From contig CAVPKH010000001.1 in the NCBI GenBank assembly GCA_963705635.1, positions 434,001-498,000 of the forward strand: a DNA stretch of 64,000 bases, given 5' to 3'. Both the position numbers and the translations under genes were made by a program. The notes under the pieces were generated by a model that worked only from the letters and a program-made list of their open reading frames with translations, ran no database searches and was not told the origin of the DNA. Of this stretch, positions 32,703-41,166 are shown in pieces (the first letter of the stretch is position 1; each line of letters starts with the position of its first letter). Origin of the DNA: VRUE01 sp963705635 (GTDB lineage Bacteria; Actinomycetota; Thermoleophilia; Solirubrobacterales; 70-9).

Positions 32703-33488
32703 ATGAAAGTTGACCAGCTCGGCCTCATCAAGTCGCCGAGCCCCCAGGAAGCATCAAGGCCCCCACGCGTACTCGTCGCCGGGGCTGGAGGGCCATCTGG
32801 TGTCACGGCGATAAAGGCGCTTGACGGTGAGACGCTCGATATTTTCTCGGCCGACATCGATCCCAACGCGCCGGGTCTCGGCTTGGTTGACGAGGATCGA
32901 CGACTGCCGGTCTCCAAGGGATACGGAGACTCCTACACCGAGTTGCTCTTCGAGCTCTGCGAGCGTCATCGAATCGACGTCCTGGTCCCAACTTTGGATT
33001 TCGAGCTGTTGCTGCTTGCCAGCGCGCGGGTCTTCTTCGCCGAGATCGGCACGAGGATCGTTCTCCCGTCGGAGAAGACGCTGCGCATATGCCTCGACAG
33101 GCGCGCGCTTCGCAGGTGCTGCAGGGGAGTTGTACGGGTGTCTGACTCGGCGCTCGCTGACGACTTGCCTGGAGCCGAGTATTCGCTCGCCACCCTGGCG
33201 CGCTCCGATGGGAAGGTGATTGCCGTGGTGCCGTGGGCGCAGGGCGACTCGGGAGCTGCGGCGAGCGGGCGCACCGTGCACGACGAGGGGCTGGAGAAGA
33301 TCGGGCGTCAAATCGCCGCGGGGATCGGACTCACCTCCTTGGCAAACATCGAAGTAAAGGAGGCCTCCGACGGGGAGCCGGTCCTGCTCGAGGTCAACCC
33401 GTACTTCACAGGAACAATGCCGCCGGTGGCGGCGAGCGGCGTGAGCATGCTGAAGCTCTGCGTCGACGGCATTCTCGCCGATGACTGA
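32703..33488 (+). CDS. Reduced ATP-grasp-like protein
   Basis: A 261-residue protein. The N-terminal part (RVLVAGAGGPSGVTAIKAL through LVPTLDFELLLLASARVFF) is the pre-ATP-grasp Rossmann-like domain seen in CarB-like and biotin-carboxylase-like ligases, and the C-terminal part has LLEVNPYFTGTMPPVAASG, the Mg-binding ENP-like loop. Between DRRALRR and AEYSLATLARSDGKV the usual N-lobe of the ATP-grasp core (about 60-80 residues, with the KP lysine) is absent. It may therefore be inactive or a partner protein. It overlaps the PHP gene by 8 nt, so the two are coupled. Confidence 0.75.
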   Translation: MKVDQLGLIKSPSPQEASRPPRVLVAGAGGPSGVTAIKALDGETLDIFSADIDPNAPGLGLVDEDRRLPVSKGYGDSYTELLFELCERHRIDVLVPTLDFELLLLASARVFFAEIGTRIVLPSEKTLRICLDRRALRRCCRGVVRVSDSALADDLPGAEYSLATLARSDGKVIAVVPWAQGDSGAAASGRTVHDEGLEKIGRQIAAGIGLTSLANIEVKEASDGEPVLLEVNPYFTGTMPPVAASGVSMLKLCVDGILADD

Positions 33489-34209
33489 GCCGGCCTTGAC
33501 CCGGGACATGCACGTCCACTCGACTTTCTCAGACGGGGCGAGCACGATCAGGGAGAACGTCGCCGAGGCAGAGCGAATCGGCTTGACAGAACTCACTTGT
33601 GTCGAGCACGTTCGGGAGGACACCAGGTGGATTCCCGCCTACGCCGCCGCGATCAGAGAGAGCAGGAAGCGAACACCGATTGTCTTGCGCTGTGCGGTCG
33701 AGGCAAAGATCCTCGATATCTACGGCTGCCTTGACCTTCCCCGCGAACTGGACGGGATCGACGCGGTGTACGCCGCAAGTCATCAGGCGCCATCGCCCGA
33801 CGGACCGATGAATCCCCGCTCCACGCGCGAACGCATCGAAGCGGGGGAGCTCGATCCGCAGATGGTGCTCCGATGGATAGTCAGCGGGACCGTCGCTGCG
33901 GTCTCCCACCACGAGCACCTCGTCATAGCCCATTTGTTCAGCGTCCTTCCGGGGCTTGGGCTCGACGAGCGAGATGTATCGCTAGACCTGATCGACTCGC
34001 TTGCGATTGCGGCGGCCGAGTCCAATGCCCGGATCGTGGTCGATGAGCATTGGGGGTGTCCGGCGGCGCGGACCCTGCGGCCGTTTCTGCGGCATGGCGT
34101 TCCGCTGGTACTGGGCAGCGGTAGCCATGACAGAGAGACAGTTGGCCGCTACGACTACTGCGCAGACGTCTTGCGCGAACTCCAGCCACTGTCCCTAGCG
34201 GCGGCCTAA
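33481..34209 (+). CDS. PHP-domain metal-dependent phosphoesterase
   Basis: A 242-residue PHP protein. HVHSTFSDG at residues 11-19 supplies the first metal ligands, TCVEHVRED the second, and later histidines (AASHQAP, SHHEHL and GSGSHDRE) complete the trinuclear-site pattern. PHP proteins are phosphatases (histidinol phosphate or nucleotide) or polymerase exonucleases; the 240-residue stand-alone size suggests a small-molecule phosphatase. It is coupled to the reduced ATP-grasp gene by 8-nt overlap. The last bases overlap the metalloprotease stop on the other strand. Confidence 0.85.
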   Translation: MTEPALTRDMHVHSTFSDGASTIRENVAEAERIGLTELTCVEHVREDTRWIPAYAAAIRESRKRTPIVLRCAVEAKILDIYGCLDLPRELDGIDAVYAASHQAPSPDGPMNPRSTRERIEAGELDPQMVLRWIVSGTVAAVSHHEHLVIAHLFSVLPGLGLDERDVSLDLIDSLAIAAAESNARIVVDEHWGCPAARTLRPFLRHGVPLVLGSGSHDRETVGRYDYCADVLRELQPLSLAAA

Positions 34210-34586
34210 GCGGGTCTTGAAACGCCGCACTCAGGGACGATCGCGCCCTTGTCGATGAGCGGGTACATCGGGCTGAGCCGGTTCTTTGAGTGCTCTAGAC
34301 CGAGCCAGTGCCCGTACTCGTGAACCACGGTCATGCAGCGGAGCCGCTTCGAGAGACCGAGTTCGATGGTCATTTCGCACGGTCCACTTTCCACGAGGTC
34401 CGGGATCGTCGCCTGGCCGAGTACGCGGTTTGGCAGCTTGCCGTAGCCGACGGCCTCGGTCGAGCAGCGCGCGGGCACATTCTGGTGCCAGTAGGCAGCC
34501 GCAGCGTCGAGGTCACCAGGCAGGGTGGCAGGCGTGGGGGTGACAAGCGAAACGGCCGCGCTGGCGATCGCGGCGACGACGATCAT
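34206..34586 (-). CDS. Small secreted matrixin-like zinc metalloprotease
   Basis: A 126-residue protein from ATG 34586 (AGGGA upstream): a hydrophobic signal sequence (MIVVAAIASAAVSLVT) then a short domain ending with HEYGHWLGLEH at 89-99, the metzincin HExxHxxGxxH zinc site, plus a following SPMYP Met-turn. The domain is much shorter than typical matrixins (about 160), but the zinc site and Met-turn are both intact. Cysteines in RCSTE, PCEM and PECGV may form disulfides. Probably secreted. Confidence 0.8.
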   Translation of the reverse strand: MIVVAAIASAAVSLVTPTPATLPGDLDAAAAYWHQNVPARCSTEAVGYGKLPNRVLGQATIPDLVESGPCEMTIELGLSKRLRCMTVVHEYGHWLGLEHSKNRLSPMYPLIDKGAIVPECGVSRPA

Positions 34587-34811
34587 TGGGGAGTCCCTGC
34601 GAAGTCCATGAGGCCAGTGGAGCACAGATGTTCGAATATCCGCCTCATAGATTCGTCTAGAGAGGCCTTGCGGGCTCAAGTTCGCCGCCGCTTATGCCGA
34701 CGCGAGGCGGTTTGAGCACTCCTGACAACGAACGTCGAGTTGCGCCAGCGAATGCTCAAGCCGCCCCAACCGGTGGGCGATGGACCAGGACACCAGGGCA
34801 AATCCCTTTCG

Positions 34812-34884
34812 ACACAGGCACCCTCGTCGCGAGACGAATCCGCAAAGCCACGGAGCTCCGCCGGAGCGAGCCGGGCTACCGAAG
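34812..34884 (+). ncRNA. Cyclic-di-GMP-I (GEMM) riboswitch, probable
   Basis: The stretch holds the main GEMM features in order: CACAGGCA (34813-34820); a short stem TCGTC-GCGA-GACGA with GNRA tetraloop (34824-34837); CGCAAAGCCACGG (34841-34853); a variable stem GCTCC/GGAGC; then GAGCCGGGCTACCGAAG (34868-34884). This matches the c-di-GMP-I consensus CGCAAAGCC...AGCCGGG...CCGA and GNRA-loop positions. It lies about 90 nt before the ice-binding-like gene. The region is the only GEMM match found in the window. Covariance testing has not been done. Confidence 0.8.
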
Positions 34885-34894
34885 ACCTCATGAC

Positions 34895-34927
34895 CCGAGC
34901 CGCCCCCCGAGGCGGGAAGCGGCTGGG
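34895..34927 (+). terminator. Hairpin expression platform after the riboswitch
   Basis: AGCCGC (34898-34903) can pair with GCGGCT (34919-34924), extended by CCC/GGG, while the alternative stem CGCC/GGCG (34901-34904 with 34911-34914) is mutually exclusive. It sits between the aptamer and the ATG at 34973, so it is a candidate terminator/antiterminator. There is no strong T-run. Confidence 0.5.
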
Positions 34928-34972
34928 ATCAGGAACGTCGTCAGGACTGCTCGACATATAGGGAGGACATCC

Positions 34973-36184
34973 ATGTCCAACCGATTCGATCTCAGGCGCG
35001 CCCGGCTTGCCGGCATCGCCCTCGCGATGCTCGCCGTCTTCGCGCTGCCCACCGTGGCCCAGGCCGCGCCCGTGGGCCTCGGCACCGCCGGCCCCTTTGT
35101 GGTCCTCGGCGGCACCACGGTCACCAACGTCGGGCCGTCGGTGCTCAACGGCAACCTCGGCGTCTCGCCGGGCACCGAACTCGAAGGCTTTGGCCTGCCC
35201 GCCGTCATCAACGGCTCCACCCACGCAACCGACGAAGTCGCTGCCCAGGCGCAGCTCGATCTCACCACCGCCTACGACGCTGCGGCGGGGCAGCCGGTGC
35301 TGCCGGCGAATGACCTCTCCGGCACCGACCTGGGCGGATTGAAACTCGCTCCGGGCACCTATCGCTACAACGCGGCGGCCCTGATGACCGGAGCCCTGAC
35401 CCTCGATGCCGAAGGCGATCCCAACGCCGAATTCGTCTTCAAGATCGGCTCCCAGCTGACCACCGAATCGGCCAGCTCGGTCCTGCTCGTCAACGGCGCT
35501 TCGCCGTGCAACGTCTACTGGCAGGTCGGCAGCTCGGCCGTCCTCGGCACCACCACTTCCTTCCAGGGAAGCCTGATGGCGCTGACCTCGATCTCGCTCA
35601 ACAGCAAAGCAACCGTGGTGGGGAGGATGCTGGCCCGCAACGGCCAGGTCAGCCTGATCGAAAACACCCTGACCCGACCGCTGTGCGCGACCGGGCCGAC
35701 CAACCCGCCCGGCGGCGAAACGCCGGGTGGCGAAACCCCGGGTGGCGGAACGCCAGGTGGCGAAACGCCGGGTGGTCCGGGAACCGCGTCGCCAACCACG
35801 CCCGGAACCACTGGCTCGCCAGCAGTGCCAAGCAACGGCTCCCGGGTTGCCTCCGGCCGCCGGGCGAAAGCTCCCCGGTCGTCTCGCAACGGCAGGGCCA
35901 TGGTGCGATCCGCACCGCGCGAGGCCTGCACCGAGGGATTCCGCGTCACTGTCAACGGCAAGATGATCCAGCGGGTTGTCTTCAGCCTTGACGGCAAATC
36001 GATCGGCAGCCGCACCGGTTCGCCGTTCGCGATGTCGGTGCGAGCCACTCCCGGCGCGCACGAGGTCAGCGCCCGCGTCACCTTCACGGACGCCACCCGT
36101 GCGAAGACCGTGACGCTCCCCTATCGCGCCTGTGCCGCGGCACTGCTGCAGCCGCGCCACGGACCGTCCCAGTTCACGGGATGA
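34973..36184 (+). CDS. Ice-binding-like (DUF3494) secreted surface protein
   Basis: A 403-residue secreted protein from ATG 34973 behind GGGAGGAC. Signal peptide about 1-31 (AGIALAMLAVFALPTVAQA). Residues 32-225 match the DUF3494 beta-solenoid (GPFVVLGGTTVTNVGPSVLNGNLG, then LAPGTYRYNAAALMTGALTLDAEGD), known from ice-binding and adhesin proteins. A PGGET tandem-repeat linker (35708-35776) and a C-terminal Ig-like basic domain (about 310-403) follow. DUF3494 domains also occur in biofilm adhesins. It is preceded by the c-di-GMP riboswitch and overlaps the L,D-transpeptidase start (ATGA), hence same operon. Confidence 0.88.
   Translation: MSNRFDLRRARLAGIALAMLAVFALPTVAQAAPVGLGTAGPFVVLGGTTVTNVGPSVLNGNLGVSPGTELEGFGLPAVINGSTHATDEVAAQAQLDLTTAYDAAAGQPVLPANDLSGTDLGGLKLAPGTYRYNAAALMTGALTLDAEGDPNAEFVFKIGSQLTTESASSVLLVNGASPCNVYWQVGSSAVLGTTTSFQGSLMALTSISLNSKATVVGRMLARNGQVSLIENTLTRPLCATGPTNPPGGETPGGETPGGGTPGGETPGGPGTASPTTPGTTGSPAVPSNGSRVASGRRAKAPRSSRNGRAMVRSAPREACTEGFRVTVNGKMIQRVVFSLDGKSIGSRTGSPFAMSVRATPGAHEVSARVTFTDATRAKTVTLPYRACAAALLQPRHGPSQFTG
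35708..35776 (+). repeat. Tandem 15-nt repeat coding PGGET
   Basis: About 4.6 copies of a 15-nt unit in the coding frame of the ice-binding-like gene, reading PGGET (one copy PGGGT). It forms a flexible Pro/Gly linker between the solenoid and the C-terminal domain. Copy number could vary between strains. Confidence 0.85.
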
Positions 36185-36930
36185 CCTACAGGGCTGACAA
36201 CGACCCAACCCCCTCCGGCGCTCGCCGGGGGGGTTCGGGGTTGGCCTTGGCGCTGGTCGCGGCGGCCTTCGCATGTGCCTTCGTCGCTCCGGCTGCTGCT
36301 GCCCCGACGCCCGCTAGTCAGCCGCTCGCGACGCTCCTGCATGATCACGTCGCCCGGACCGGGCCCAGCGCAGATGCAGGCCGGATCGAATCGGTTGCTT
36401 CCCGCCGGCCGCTGACCCGAGCTCGTACCGTCCTCCCGATTCTTGGCCGTGCAAGCAGTCGAAAGAGAGGTTCGTGGCTGCATGTCCGGCTTCCCGGGCG
36501 GCCCAACAGTCATAAGGGCTGGATCTCCACAAACCGGACGAAGCTCAGCTCCACTGGCTGGCGCGTCGTGGTCAAGCTTTCGACCCGGCGCGTCACCGTC
36601 TACCACGGCGATCGTGCCCGCCGCCACTTCCGTGCGGTGGTCGGCAAGCCCTCGACCCCGACCCCGCGGGGATCGTTTTTCATCGAAGAGGCCCTCGCAC
36701 TCTCCTCCTACGAAAGCGGCGGACCGTTCGCGCTGGCCACCAGCGCCAGGTCGAATGTCTTTCAGGAATTCGAGGGAGGCCCGGGACAGATCGGCATCCA
36801 TGGGACAAACAACCTCACGGGTGCACTCGGGACGGCGGCTTCACACGGCTGCATTCGGCTCGGCACCCGCGCAATTACCTGGCTGGCGAGACGCATCGGC
36901 GCCGGAGTTCCACTGACCATCACGCGATGA
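36181..36930 (+). CDS. L,D-transpeptidase (YkuD domain), secreted
   Basis: A 249-residue protein. Signal peptide or anchor about 20-42 (LALALVAAAFACAFVAPAAA). An SH3-like segment (SWLHVRLPGRPNSHKGWI) precedes the YkuD catalytic domain (about 125-249), with nucleophile Cys in ASHGCIRLGTRAI and HG in GQIGIHGTNNL. L,D-transpeptidases make 3-3 crosslinks in peptidoglycan or anchor proteins to it. Start ATG 36181 overlaps the previous stop by 4 nt, which suggests that it attaches or crosslinks the riboswitch-controlled surface protein. That link is inference. Confidence 0.93.
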   Translation: MTYRADNDPTPSGARRGGSGLALALVAAAFACAFVAPAAAAPTPASQPLATLLHDHVARTGPSADAGRIESVASRRPLTRARTVLPILGRASSRKRGSWLHVRLPGRPNSHKGWISTNRTKLSSTGWRVVVKLSTRRVTVYHGDRARRHFRAVVGKPSTPTPRGSFFIEEALALSSYESGGPFALATSARSNVFQEFEGGPGQIGIHGTNNLTGALGTAASHGCIRLGTRAITWLARRIGAGVPLTITR

Positions 36931-37102
36931 GGGGTTTAGTTATGTACACCTGTTGTCGATACTCCATAAGACGGTCGCCTTCCCGCTGATTTCGGCTTCA
37001 CAGGCTGATCAAGCGGGCACTTGACCGTCACTCCTCATCCACCCCGGTGGATTCGAGGCCCGGGACGCTCCCGGCACCGAGGTCAAGAAAGCTGGTGGAG
37101 AC

Positions 37103-38392
37103 ATGCGCAGTCGGCGGTATCGGGGCATCCTGCTCTTCGCAATAGGCGCGATTGCCGTTCTGTGTTCCGCTGCGATCTCTGTCGCGGCCTGTCCGTTGCG
37201 GCCCCTGCCGCCCTGCGGTTCGGCGGGGTTCACGGGCAGAGTTGGAAATTCTTTTCGCTGCGGCCACCGGCCACCGCCGGTTTGCCACACGCATAGGGGC
37301 CCGAGAGGGCAACAGGGAACTACCGGCGAGACTGGCTCCCCAGGTAAACCCGGTGCAGCAGGAGCCACGGGCGCGGCTGGTGCTTCCGGTCCCCAGGGAC
37401 CAGGAGGCACTCCAGGCGTCGCTGGCACTCCCGGCAGCAACGGAGCTGCGGGCGCCACCGGGTCGCCGGGCGCGGTTGGCCCCGAAGGCTTGCAGGGTGT
37501 CCAGGGCGAAATCGGTGCCGCTGGACCGACTGGGGCCACGGGCACTGCAGGCGCAGAAGGGGCCGCGGGGTCGACCGGGGCAACGGGTTCACAAGGCGAA
37601 ACGGGAACCACTGGCAGCGCTGGTGCGGCAGGCGCCAACGGAGAAGTCGGTAAAGCCGGAGCCACGGGTCCCCAGGGTGAAATCGGGGCAACCGGTTCTG
37701 AAGGTTCTCAAGGGCTGCAGGGAGTCCAGGGCGAAGTCGGCGCCCCGGGGGAAACAGGAGCCACCGGGTCCCAAGGAGACGCCGGCACAAACGGGGCTCC
37801 AGGTGCTCAGGGTGAAGTAGGTCTTTCGGGAGAAATCGGGGCCACCGGCTCAGAAGGTGCCGCCGGGACTCCGGGGCCACCCGGCGAAGCTGGCCAGCAG
37901 GGAGCCCCTGGCGCTGAAGGCCCTCAAGGGTTGACCGGCACGCCAGGCGCCACTGGGGCAACTGGTCCCGCTGGATCGAGCGGGCTCTCGCAATACGCAT
38001 ACATCTACAACTTGGGCGGAGAGACCGTCCCGCTTGAGGCCGATGTCACCTTCGATTCCAACGGCGTCCTGACGCCTGGCATTACCCACGCGCCCGGTGC
38101 CGCCGGGATTACGCTGACGACTGCCGGTACTTACGAGGCCACCTTCTCGGTGTCGGGAACCGAGCCCAGCCAGATAGCGCTTTTCGTCAACGGAACTCTG
38201 ATTCCGGGAACCGTCTACGGCTCAGGCGCTGGTACCCAGCAGAACACGGGACAGGCGATCTTCGTCGCTTCCGCGGGCGCCATTCTCACGATCAGGAATC
38301 ACACCTCGAGTGCGGCAGTCGGCCTCGCAACGCCAATCGGAGGAACGCAGCCGAGCTCGAATGCGTCCGTGGTCATCGAGAAGGTCGCCTGA
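37103..38392 (+). CDS. Collagen-like (Gly-X-Y) surface protein with BclA-type C-domain
   Basis: A 429-residue secreted protein. Signal peptide about 8-29 (ILLFAIGAIAVLCSAAISVAA), then a cysteine-bearing segment, then about 70 Gly-X-Y triplets (about 66-290) with frequent GAT, GPQ, GEI and GET units. The C-terminal 130 residues form a beta-rich cap (AYIYNLGGETVPLEADVTFD, then TTAGTYEATFSVSG) like the BclA/C1q trimerisation domain of spore-surface collagens. Probably a trimeric surface filament. No riboswitch was found upstream. Its stop overlaps the DUF4333 start by one base. Confidence 0.9.
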   Translation: MRSRRYRGILLFAIGAIAVLCSAAISVAACPLRPLPPCGSAGFTGRVGNSFRCGHRPPPVCHTHRGPRGQQGTTGETGSPGKPGAAGATGAAGASGPQGPGGTPGVAGTPGSNGAAGATGSPGAVGPEGLQGVQGEIGAAGPTGATGTAGAEGAAGSTGATGSQGETGTTGSAGAAGANGEVGKAGATGPQGEIGATGSEGSQGLQGVQGEVGAPGETGATGSQGDAGTNGAPGAQGEVGLSGEIGATGSEGAAGTPGPPGEAGQQGAPGAEGPQGLTGTPGATGATGPAGSSGLSQYAYIYNLGGETVPLEADVTFDSNGVLTPGITHAPGAAGITLTTAGTYEATFSVSGTEPSQIALFVNGTLIPGTVYGSGAGTQQNTGQAIFVASAGAILTIRNHTSSAAVGLATPIGGTQPSSNASVVIEKVA

Positions 38393-38697
38393 TGCCCCGG
38401 TTTGGACAGCATCTCTGGGCCTTGGCTCTGGCCCTCGCCGTGGGGTCCAGCCTGGTACTCGGGGCGTGCGGTTACTCGGAGTCGACCGCCACTCTCAACA
38501 CGGAGAAGATCGAGCGGGCGATTGCGCAGAGCAGCTTGGCTCAGCGCGGGCAGCATGCCCGGGTGAGCTGTCCGTCGGCGGTTCCCCAGATGGAGGGGCT
38601 GAAGTTCTCCTGCAGCGCCGTCGTCGGGTCGGTCAGCACGCGATTCGTCGTCGTCGAGCAGGATGGATTCGGGCACGTCTACTACGAAGCGCCCTGA
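38392..38697 (+). CDS. DUF4333 lipoprotein
   Basis: A 101-residue lipoprotein with signal peptide and lipobox LVLGACG (Cys at about 27), and a DUF4333-like domain with conserved VSCPSAVPQMEGLKFSC (two Cys in CP...C spacing) and a YYEAP end. DUF4333 proteins are found mostly in Actinobacteria; function unknown. The start overlaps the collagen-like gene by one base (TGATG), implying coupling. Confidence 0.88.
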   Translation: MPRFGQHLWALALALAVGSSLVLGACGYSESTATLNTEKIERAIAQSSLAQRGQHARVSCPSAVPQMEGLKFSCSAVVGSVSTRFVVVEQDGFGHVYYEAP

Positions 38698-38700
38698 AGA

Positions 38701-38800
38701 CCCGACTCGATAGACGACTACATCCGCGAGGCGAGGCGCCCTGCCAGCACCGCCAGGGGGAGCCGATTCCAGCGTGTGGTGTTCGGGATCTGTTCGGGCT
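38701..38800 (+). repeat. Post-stop repeat, copy 1
   Basis: Starting 4 nt after the DUF4333 stop, this stretch shares CGACTACATCCGCGAGGCG and the following GCCAGCACCGCCA with the block at 43181-43313. Further pieces (GCGTGTGG, TGTTCGGG) also match, in the same order. On the plus strand both copies keep an open phase reading DDYIREAR. The rest of the 349-nt gap 38698-39046 shows no other gene. Confidence 0.6.
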
Positions 38801-39046
38801 ATGCGGAAGGAGGCGCGAAACCGAGCAGTCTGAAAACTGTTGGCATCGCGGGGTTGCGCCGACAGGCGTCGAAGGCTGTCAGGAGCACAACGCCAGCCCG
38901 AAAAGGAACGTGAGATCGCGCCACAGACTGGTACGGCCAGCGCGAGCAATCGGCCTGATCGGGGCCCTGCAAGAGGAACGCTTACGTTTACTCCAGATGA
39001 GTGTTACGTTCCGCGAAAGCTGAGCAGCACAAGGGCTTTGCGCTGG

Positions 39047-40371
39047 ATGAACCCTGCGAGAGACCCAGCCATTTCTGACGCCAATGGTTCGACCTTTGAG
39101 CAGCTGCTCGAGGCGGCGCCTGACGCAATCATCGGAGTCGACGACAAGGGCAAGATCGTCTTGGTCAACAGCCAGACCGAGGCGCTCTTCGGATACGTGC
39201 GCGCGGACCTACTCGGCAGAGAGGTCGAGATGCTCGTCCCGGGTCGCCAGGCGAGCATTCGAGATGGGGGCCCACGGCTACCTGGTGAAGCCCTTCCTGC
39301 CGGGCCAGCTGCAGATCACGACGCTGAACGCGCTGCGCCAGCGTGAGCTGGAACTGGCGCAGAATGCGCACAGCAAAGCTCTGGAGGATCGGCTGCAGGT
39401 CCTCATGGACCGGGCACCGGTGCCCATCTACATCAAGGACCGGGAGCGCCGCTACGTCCTTGCGAACCGCGTTGCCCACGAGGCGGCTGGGCTGGCGGTC
39501 GGCGAGCTGGTCGGCCTCCGCGACGCCGACATCATGCCTGCCGAGACAGAGAGGCGGGTCGCGGAGAGCGACCGCAGGATCCTCGAGCACGGCGACAGCT
39601 ATGAAGCGGAGGAGACGCTGCGGTCGGAGATCGGCAACGGACCTATCTCACCGTCAAGTTCCCCTTCGTCGACGACGAGGGCGAGATCGCCGGTATCTCG
39701 GGCATCTCGACGGACATCACGGAGAAGAAGCAGGCGGAGATTCTCCGCGAAGAGCTCGCCGAGGCCCGCGAGCGGGCGATCGAGGAGCTGCGGGCATCGC
39801 GCCAAGAGACGGTCGAGCGACTCGCCAAGGCGATCGAGATGCACGACGCCGAGACGGGCGAGCACATCGATCGAATGGCCTCGGTGGCCGCCTTTCTCGC
39901 CTGCAAGGTGGGGCTCGACCGCGACCGCGTCTTGCTGCTGCGGGTGGCAGCGCCGATGCACGACGTCGGCAAGGTTGCGACCCCCGACGGCATCCTTCGA
40001 AAGACGGGTCCGCTGACTGCCGAGGAGCGCGAGGAGATGCAGCGCCACACCACCGTCGGCTACCAGATCCTTGCCGATTCGGAGAGCGAGCTGCTGCGCC
40101 TCGCCGCGACGATCGCGCTCACCACCACGAGCACTGGGACGGCAGCGGCTATCCGCAGGGGCTGGTCGGTGAGCGGATTCCGATCGAGGGCCGGATCACC
40201 GCGGTGGCCGACGTCTTCGACGCTCTGCTCAGTGACCGCTGCTACCGGCCGGCGCTGCCGGTCGAGGAGGCGGTGGAGGTGATGAAGCGAGGGAGGGGCA
40301 CCCACTTCGATCCACACATCGTTGACGCTCTGCTCGACCATCTAGAGGAAGCGCTTTCGCTTCGTGGCTAG
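39047..40371 (+). pseudogene. Decayed PAS-receiver-PAS-HD-GYP gene
   Basis: A paralogue of the protein at 28126-29580 broken by at least three frame changes. In order: a PAS domain (FEQLLEAAPDAIIGVDDKGKI) from ATG 39047; near 39260 a junction to a receiver C-terminus (RAFEMGAHGYLVKPFLPGQLQITTLN); a PAS (APVPIYIKDRERRYVLAN); near 39640 a shift to the HD-GYP linker and MHDVGKVATPDGI; near 40120 a one-base loss inside LTHHEHWDGSGYPQGL; then the intact C-terminus to 40371. The receiver phospho-Asp part is missing, so a deletion probably fused another PAS gene. Not functional as one protein. Confidence 0.85.
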
Positions 40372-40424
40372 CTCGGCTTCATGGCACCGGTGTGGGCTTA
40401 CCGTCGGTCGTTAGGGTTTCCCAA

Positions 40425-41165
40425 ATGCCCGACGCGGTGGTCTTGGTGTTTGCTGCGTCAGGTACCGCGCTCGCAACCGGCCTCGGCGCGGTCCCGGTCT
40501 TTTTCCTGGGTAGTCGCGCCGCCCAGCTAGCGCCGATCCTCCTCGGCTTTGCCGCCGGGGTGATGGCGGTGGCCTCGATCGCGGGTCTGCTGATCCCCGC
40601 GGCCGACGAAGGGTCTGTTCTCGCGGTGGTCGGCGGCTTTGTAGCGGGGGTGGGGCTGGTGGCCTGTGCCCGCCGACTGCTGAACCCCCGAGCTACCTTC
40701 ATGGGGCGCAGCGGCGCCGGCGCGCGCACTTCTGCCCTGGTCTTCCTCGTGCTCTTTGTCCACAGCCTCCCCGAGGGGTTCGCGGTTGGCACGGCCTTCG
40801 CCTCTGACCGTGCCGGGCTCAGCCTCTTCGTGATCCTCGCAATCGCGATCCAGAACATTCCCGAGGGGACCAGCGTCGCGATCCCGATGGCGGCGGCCGG
40901 CTTCAGCCGCACCCGTCAGTTCTGGGCCGCTGTCGGCACCAGCGCTCCCCAGCCGGTCGGCGCGCTGGTTGCCTTTCTCCTCGTCGAGCAGATCCAGTCG
41001 CTGCTGCCCTTCTCCTTCGCTTTCGCGGCCGGCGCCATGCTGGCCTTGATCGCGGTTGAGCTGTTGCCGAAGGCATACGCCGGCCCGGCGCGACTCGGGC
41101 CGAGTGGTGGCGTGGTGCTCGGCGCCGCGGTGATGCTCGGGCTCAGCTTTGCCATCGGTGTCTGA
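40425..41165 (+). CDS. ZIP-family metal transporter
   Basis: A 246-residue membrane protein with eight helices. The metal-site motifs HSLPEGFAVG (TM4) and QNIPEGTSVA (TM5) are intact as in ZupT-type ZIP proteins, which import Zn, Fe or Mn. The start at ATG 40425 has AGGG upstream; GTG 40392 is an alternative. The gene converges on the Nramp-like gene with only 1 nt between the two stops. Confidence 0.93.
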   Translation: MPDAVVLVFAASGTALATGLGAVPVFFLGSRAAQLAPILLGFAAGVMAVASIAGLLIPAADEGSVLAVVGGFVAGVGLVACARRLLNPRATFMGRSGAGARTSALVFLVLFVHSLPEGFAVGTAFASDRAGLSLFVILAIAIQNIPEGTSVAIPMAAAGFSRTRQFWAAVGTSAPQPVGALVAFLLVEQIQSLLPFSFAFAAGAMLALIAVELLPKAYAGPARLGPSGGVVLGAAVMLGLSFAIGV

Positions 41166-41166
41166 G

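Noticed and set aside
34680..34972. Small coding frames in the region before the ice-binding-like gene
   Set aside because: The frames are antisense or cross a riboswitch-like sequence; none has a ribosome-binding site and codon character matching neighbours.
35708..35776. Short regular repeats as a possible CRISPR array
   Set aside because: They are directly abutting 15-nt units without spacers, in coding frame. No CRISPR array or cas gene was seen anywhere in the window.
36931..37102. Riboswitch before the larger collagen-like gene
   Set aside because: Only short hairpins (TCCACC/GGTGGA) were seen; the GEMM landmarks are absent.
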